Source: an uncultured Desulfarculaceae bacterium (lineage in GTDB: Bacteria > Desulfobacterota > Desulfarculia > Desulfarculales > Desulfarculaceae). From it: DNA of 8,075 nucleotides. Position numbers and translations under genes: made by a program. The stretch spans positions 1 through 8,075 of the forward strand of contig CALERA010000193.1 of NCBI GenBank assembly GCA_937908275.1. Direction: 5' to 3'. Under the pieces are notes generated by a model. That model was not told where the DNA came from. It did not search any database and saw only the letters and a list, made by a program, of their open reading frames with translations. Of this stretch, positions 4,587-8,075 are shown one piece after another; position 1 is the stretch's first letter, and every line of letters begins with the position of its first letter.

Positions 4587-7032
4587 AGTTGGCCGTTTTG
4601 GAGTCTGTGGCAGCCTTGGGATGCACGACTTTGAGGATGGCGAATCCTTGTTCCTGGAAAACGGTCTGGAAGTGCGGGGCCAGATCCGGGCTTTTTTCTA
4701 TCCCGGCCAGCACCGGGTCTACCTCGTTGGGTTCAACCAGCAGATAGTCAACGCCATATTTGCCGAGCATATTTAAAAACCGTGCTGGTTTATCTATCAA
4801 TTTTAAAAAAGAAAAATCTTGCATCTCAAATTCTTTGATAAACGAATCATTATACATGTACGCGCCGATCATGGATCCGTTATAGGTGAGAATTGGCGAG
4901 TAATGATTGCTGCCAATGAGGATAAGGATCGTGGAGCGTCCCAGCCAAGTGGCCTGCCCTGGCAATTTGTCGCGGATGAATTTATAGATTGTCTCTGGGA
5001 CATAATAGTCTTTAATGAAACTTTGCCCAAGCATGTCATGCGCAGAGATCCGGCTGAGGCTTTGGTAGGAGCCATCGTCGTAATGCTGAGTGTAATCCAG
5101 GTTGATCACTCCTCCGTAGTTGAAGGTCTTCAAGTACGGCGTAAGCGGGAGTATCGCCACGATAACCAGGAAAACTAACGCAATGGCTTGCCAATGATTA
5201 TCTAAGTAATTTTTAACCCTTGGCATAGCCAATATGGATTGAATATATCGCCATGCCGCGGGCGAGCTCTTCAACAGGATAAAAACAACCACTCCCAGAA
5301 GGAATGCCGCGTCGCCAAGTCTTGAGTTGGTAATAAACCATTTATTTTCGATCGGAGGTAAGGCGAGCATAAAGGTGGCCAGGCAGGCGATCATGAAAGC
5401 CTTGGTCCAATTTGAAACAGAAAGCATGCCAATCCGGGCGACCACCAAGCACAGCATGTCGGCGAAGATTATCAGGCATGGGATATATATCAAACCGGTC
5501 AGTCGGAAAAGATGCTCGGACCCCACCATGGCGCCGATAAGTAATTTCAGGGGACCGGACAGCAGCAACAAAAGCACTGATGAGACCAAAAGCGGAAGCC
5601 AATACCGCCATATTTCGTTAACTGACAGGATGTAGAGCGGCAACGATATCAGAGTAAGCCCAATGAATACAGAGCCAGGATTGAGGTGGCGGAACCCCAG
5701 ATTATACTCATAGCGTTCCACGGGCGAATTGGGCAGATCGTAGAAAACTCTTGAAAAAAAGCTGCCATCGCCAATGGTTTGGCGTAACAGATCAGCCAAG
5801 TGTGTTTGCGAGGCATTTACAAAATCGTTCAGCGACGGCGAAACAAATAAATTCACATATTTATATACAGCCAAAGCGCCAATGCACACCCCGATTACCA
5901 CCAGGGTCTTGAAAAAATAGGGAGAGCGACGCCCCTGGTGCAGAAATGAAATGACCAGGAAAAGAAAGATGCAGCCCAGGACCATGATGGCCTCGCGGGC
6001 GTGTACGAAGGCCACCTCCACGATGATGTAGACCAGGCCAATGAACATGGCGTAATTGAGCTTATCGTCATGCACATGGACCAGGAAATGGAACAAGGCG
6101 AGATACAACAACACCCCGGCGGAAAAGGCGTAGCGATCCGGCGTGGGCAGCAGGAACACCAGTTGGTCACTGCGTAGTTGGGGAAAAAACATGGCGGTGA
6201 TGACGTAAACGGTGGCGATGACCATGGCCGGCTTGCGGCTGCCGGTGACGAATTCGGTGATCTTGGTCAGGCAAAGCAAGGAAAGCACCGAAGTGAAGGA
6301 CCACATGATTTGGATGGCCACCGTCACGTCAACCTTGCAGATCAGGCCGATCATGCCCATCAGGAGATAGAATGGGATGAATAAATAAGTAGTGGCTTCT
6401 CCCTGGACAATACTGAGACTCTTGATGGTGATGGCTGGGTTGAGGGTGACCTTTTGCATCACCATCAGCTCTTCGGCGTAATATCCCCCCTGAATCGGTT
6501 TGATGAAAGTGAAGATGGCGACGACAATCGCTGCGACGGCAAAACTTAGCACAGCGGGGGTGAGATGGAATGGGTCAGATTTAAAAGGAGATTTGCTGAC
6601 AATCTTGATTACGATAAGGGACAGGTAGAGGGTGGTGGTCAGGGTCAATGAGCAGAGCAAGGCTTGGCTCAAGGCGAGATTGAAGGCGAACACTATTGTG
6701 TTCAGGAAGAAATTATAGGAAAAACTGAGAGAGGTGGATACCAGCAGGATTGAGAGCCGGTCATAGTGGCTCTTTTGCACGGAGGTGAGCAGGCTGAAGA
6801 TGGCATATCCGGGCAATAACGCCAGGCTGATAATCGAAAAAAAGAACCTGGTCCACAGCGGTAGGAAATCCAGCGCGCCCAGGTAGGTCAGCCAAGCCAT
6901 GCCCAATACGCCCAGGGCCAGGTGGAGAGGACGCTCGACAGTTTTATTGGCTGAAATATACAGGCAATTTAAGGGTTGCATGATCACCAAGATACGTTCC
7001 CACACAGCAAGGTTGGAATTTTTGCGGCGCAC
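4585..7032 (-). CDS. Large polytopic membrane protein, GT-C glycosyltransferase-like
   Basis: An 815-residue protein with roughly 15-18 hydrophobic helices between residues 36 and 632, followed by a soluble, probably periplasmic, C-terminal domain of about 180 residues. This layout matches GT-C-type glycosyltransferases, which use lipid-linked sugar donors. The C-terminal stretch LGKYGVDYLLVEP is a pattern common in that group. The loop after helix 5, GGYYAEELMVMQK (about 182-194), carries acidic residues that could be the catalytic loop, though it is later than the usual first loop. HAREA (344-348) and GSEHLFR (504-510) are other polar islands in the membrane part. The start is uncertain: GTG at 7032 is the longest frame, but it follows a hairpin and has no clear ribosome site; ATG at 6981 (799 residues) is plausible. 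The gene is clearly more AT-rich than the neighbouring operon, which suggests acquisition. No sugar-synthesis genes flank it. The exact family and reaction are not established. Confidence 0.65.
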   Translation of the reverse strand: MRRKNSNLAVWERILVIMQPLNCLYISANKTVERPLHLALGVLGMAWLTYLGALDFLPLWTRFFFSIISLALLPGYAIFSLLTSVQKSHYDRLSILLVSTSLSFSYNFFLNTIVFAFNLALSQALLCSLTLTTTLYLSLIVIKIVSKSPFKSDPFHLTPAVLSFAVAAIVVAIFTFIKPIQGGYYAEELMVMQKVTLNPAITIKSLSIVQGEATTYLFIPFYLLMGMIGLICKVDVTVAIQIMWSFTSVLSLLCLTKITEFVTGSRKPAMVIATVYVITAMFFPQLRSDQLVFLLPTPDRYAFSAGVLLYLALFHFLVHVHDDKLNYAMFIGLVYIIVEVAFVHAREAIMVLGCIFLFLVISFLHQGRRSPYFFKTLVVIGVCIGALAVYKYVNLFVSPSLNDFVNASQTHLADLLRQTIGDGSFFSRVFYDLPNSPVERYEYNLGFRHLNPGSVFIGLTLISLPLYILSVNEIWRYWLPLLVSSVLLLLLSGPLKLLIGAMVGSEHLFRLTGLIYIPCLIIFADMLCLVVARIGMLSVSNWTKAFMIACLATFMLALPPIENKWFITNSRLGDAAFLLGVVVFILLKSSPAAWRYIQSILAMPRVKNYLDNHWQAIALVFLVIVAILPLTPYLKTFNYGGVINLDYTQHYDDGSYQSLSRISAHDMLGQSFIKDYYVPETIYKFIRDKLPGQATWLGRSTILILIGSNHYSPILTYNGSMIGAYMYNDSFIKEFEMQDFSFLKLIDKPARFLNMLGKYGVDYLLVEPNEVDPVLAGIEKSPDLAPHFQTVFQEQGFAILKVVHPKAATDSKTAN

Positions 7033-7037
7033 AGGCC

Positions 7038-7064
7038 GCCTGCACGGAACTGTTCACGGCAGGC
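7038..7064. repeat. 27-bp imperfect palindrome just upstream of the membrane-protein gene
   Basis: Outer arms GCCTGC (7038-7043) and GCAGGC (7059-7064) flank inner arms GAAC (7047-7050) and GTTC (7052-7055) centred on T7051; the only unpaired parts are two ACG triplets. In RNA it would form a hairpin ending 6 bases before the GTG at 7032, hiding any ribosome site there. In DNA it could be an operator. Confidence 0.5.
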
Positions 7065-7119
7065 AGGGGTGAATGACAGACGCACGCCGTGTTCTTGAAG
7101 TCCTCCTAAGCGGCCCTCA

Positions 7120-7148
7120 ATTATTACCTGTTCGTATCGCATAGTCCA
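7120..7148 (-). promoter_or_regulatory. Candidate promoter for the polytopic membrane-protein gene
   Basis: On the minus strand TGGACT (7143-7148) and AATAAT (7120-7125) are spaced 17 bases apart, with four and five consensus matches. A second candidate lies further upstream: TTGAAT (7219-7224), 17 bases, TATTAG (7196-7201), with four matches in each box. Neither is strong, and the sequence alone does not choose between them. Confidence 0.3.
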
Positions 7149-7320
7149 GGCCACAGTGACCCTCCAACACCAAAATCATTCGCAATCATCCCGAGCTAAT
7201 AGGGTTATTTTTCACAAAATTCAAACCCCTTTCCCGCAGTGACAGCCACCAGGACACATCCACCTGCTGAGTAGGGGAGGTTGAATGCTATGTGGCTGAT
7301 ATCAGTTCTCGCCTGAGGCC

Positions 7321-7363
7321 CGGGTTTCATCGCCATGCTGGCGATTCCCGCCCATCCTTTTTT
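7321..7363 (+). terminator. Hairpin with downstream T-run in the leader of the small plus-strand gene
   Basis: ATCGCCA (7329-7335) and TGGCGAT (7339-7345) form a perfect 7-bp stem with a 3-base loop, extended by CGGG (7321-7324) with CCCG (7347-7350) across an uneven bulge. Six T residues occur at 7358-7363, 8 bases beyond the extended stem. That distance is long for an efficient intrinsic terminator, so an attenuator or plain leader structure is also possible. Confidence 0.35.
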
Positions 7364-7386
7364 ATTACTGAAAATATATTTATTAT
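7358..7386 (+). promoter_or_regulatory. Weak candidate promoter for the small plus-strand gene
   Basis: TATTAT (7381-7386) matches the -10 consensus in five of six bases. The hexamer 17 bases upstream (7358-7363) is TTTTTT, a poor -35 box. The AT-rich setting supports promoter activity. Transcription would start near 7393, with a leader of about 70 bases. Confidence 0.3.
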
Positions 7387-7465
7387 TGCGTACTTTTTTA
7401 GTGTCTTTCCGCGGGTCTTGCCTTACATTGCGATGAGTCGGTCACCCTACGCAATGGAGGAAGTC

Positions 7466-7843
7466 ATGTCTGCCGAGGGGGGACGCAGCATCGAGCTGCA
7501 GGTCGTGAACAAGGCGTCCGAGGAATTCGTGATCTTCAGCGCGATGCTGCCCGAGAGCGGGTGCCAGTGGATTGATGGAGAGCAGGCCAAGGTTGGCATG
7601 ACCCTGAAGCCGGGTGGTTCCACCACCTGGGGGGTGGCCTCCCCGAGCACCTCCGCCACCGCCATCGCCGAGGTGCGGCTCAAGGGAGACAAGGGTTCCA
7701 GTATCGGCTTTGAATTCAAGAACCTTTATAACGACCTCTCGCTGGTCGAGGTCGAACTTTCCCCGAAAATTAATTACGATATTCAGCCGGCTGCCACCGG
7801 CCTGCAGACCACCTGCAAGGTCATCATAACCTCGTTGGCTTGA
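7466..7843 (+). CDS. Small soluble protein of unknown function, probably beta-rich
   Basis: A 125-residue protein that I do not recognise. It has no signal peptide, membrane helix or evident catalytic motif. The alternating pattern of hydrophobic and polar residues suggests a beta-sandwich: IELQVVN (9-15), FVIFSAML (21-28), a CQWIDG turn (33-38), LKPGGSTTWGVAS (47-59), AIAEVRLKGD (66-75), FEFKNLYND (82-90) and CKVIITSLA at the end. The asparagine early on, the Gly-x-Trp region and the Pro-Gly-Gly before a Ser/Thr-rich strand faintly recall aegerolysin-like or other small lectin/cytolysin folds; this is a weak resemblance only. ATG 7466 is chosen because GGAGG lies at 7456-7460, 5 bases upstream. 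In-frame starts at 7292, 7433 and 7454 are less well supported. GC-rich third positions and a good ribosome site indicate a real gene. It stands alone, with a stem-loop downstream. Confidence 0.75.
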   Translation: MSAEGGRSIELQVVNKASEEFVIFSAMLPESGCQWIDGEQAKVGMTLKPGGSTTWGVASPSTSATAIAEVRLKGDKGSSIGFEFKNLYNDLSLVEVELSPKINYDIQPAATGLQTTCKVIITSLA

Positions 7844-7904
7844 CAGGTTTGCTCACACCATAATCCAAGCCTTCACTTAGTTGTCACTTTGCGCCTGATC
7901 TTCC

Positions 7905-7968
7905 GGAGAGCCGGACAACCCGCATCCCGAGCGTTCCCTCACCCGGAATTCTGGTTGTCCGGTTCTCC
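7905..7968 (+). terminator. Long stem-loop downstream of the small plus-strand gene
   Basis: Sixteen bases at 7905-7920 (GGAGAGCCGGACAACC) pair with 7953-7968, with a single G-T wobble, around a 32-base loop. It lies 61 bases after the stop codon. There is no T-run after it, only a C/T-rich stretch, so a classic intrinsic terminator is doubtful. A 3'-protecting structure, a bidirectional element or part of a small RNA is equally possible. Confidence 0.45.
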
Positions 7969-8075
7969 TCGCCCTTCCCTCCCCTGTCTTGAATAATTCC
8001 GGCCCGCACCCTATAGTTGGGTCGGGTCGGCAGTTCACCCAGGCGTCGCCGCCCCCATCAGGGGTGCTAAACCTG
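7969..8075. other. Unassigned right end
   Basis: The last 107 bases show no start codon with a ribosome site and no long open frame. A short CCCC-ATCA-GGGG inverted repeat (8053-8064) is the only structure seen, and it is too small to interpret. Confidence 0.4.

Larger units (their letters stand above)
7033..7465. other. Divergent intergenic region
   Basis: About 430 bases between two divergently transcribed genes. It contains an imperfect palindrome next to the membrane-protein start (7038-7064), candidate minus-strand promoters, a plus-strand hairpin with a T-run (7321-7363) and an AT-rich stretch (7358-7400) suited to a plus-strand promoter. A strong minus-strand AGGAGG at 7101-7106 has no start codon at a usable distance. 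I see no convincing gene, tRNA or CRISPR repeat here. Confidence 0.6.

Noticed and set aside
7101..7106. Minus-strand AGGAGG that might start a gene
   Set aside because: No ATG, GTG or TTG lies 5-12 bases downstream. The next GTG is 16 bases away and opens a short frame out of phase with the membrane-protein gene.
7292..7465. 58-residue N-terminal extension of the small plus-strand protein
   Set aside because: Its translation crosses a hairpin and an AT-rich promoter-like stretch with unlike composition, and ATG 7466 has a well-placed GGAGG. The GTG at 7292 is 11 bases from a GGGGAGG, so it is not fully excluded.
8051..8067. CCCC-ATCA-GGGG hairpin near the right end
   Set aside because: Only a 4-bp stem with no extension or T-run; expected by chance in GC-rich DNA.
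1..8075. CRISPR arrays, tRNA or rRNA genes, replication origins
   Set aside because: No evenly spaced repeat-spacer pattern, cloverleaf with its conserved T-loop, ribosomal RNA core sequence or iteron/DnaA-box cluster was seen. The only regular repeats are the three 16-bp copies at 4351-4453.

Overview
The window looks like a GC-rich, Gram-negative chromosome carrying a tripartite TRAP transporter, a Gram-negative-style signal peptide and strong GGAGG-type ribosome sites. A Desulfobacterota or other proteobacterial host is the best guess. That is inference from gene content and base composition; nothing in the sequence names the species.

Positions 1-4350 hold a leftward (minus-strand) operon. 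Its order is a cytoplasmic alkaline-phosphatase-superfamily phosphodiesterase (2203-4173), a TRAP solute-binding protein DctP (1085-2137) and a DctQ-DctM fusion permease (20-1015). A well-formed promoter sits upstream, with two palindromic candidate operators built into it (4262-4295). Strong GC stem-loops lie at both gene boundaries. The permease is cut off: its DctM half stops after roughly a quarter of its usual length, where the sequence changes into what looks like the end of an insertion sequence (1-54). The operon is therefore probably no longer able to transport, although the enzyme and binding protein are intact.

The 4174-4584 interval holds the operon promoter and three copies of a 16-bp motif, TGGGTCAYTTYCGCGC. 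They resemble the repeated terminal sites of IS21-family elements, without any transposase. Positions 4585-7032 encode, on the minus strand, an approximately 800-residue polytopic membrane protein with a C-terminal soluble domain. It resembles GT-C-type glycosyltransferases and is visibly more AT-rich than the operon, which suggests a separate origin. A 433-bp divergent intergenic region (7033-7465) carries an imperfect palindrome, candidate promoters and a hairpin.

On the plus strand, 7466-7843 encodes a small 125-residue soluble, probably beta-rich protein that I do not recognise. It is followed by a 16-bp stem-loop (7905-7968). The last 100 bases hold nothing I can assign.

The idea most worth testing is that the phosphodiesterase and TRAP transporter form an uptake-and-hydrolysis unit for an unusual, perhaps phosphorylated or non-carboxylate, ligand. 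The binding protein appears to lack the arginine that most DctP proteins use to hold a carboxylate.
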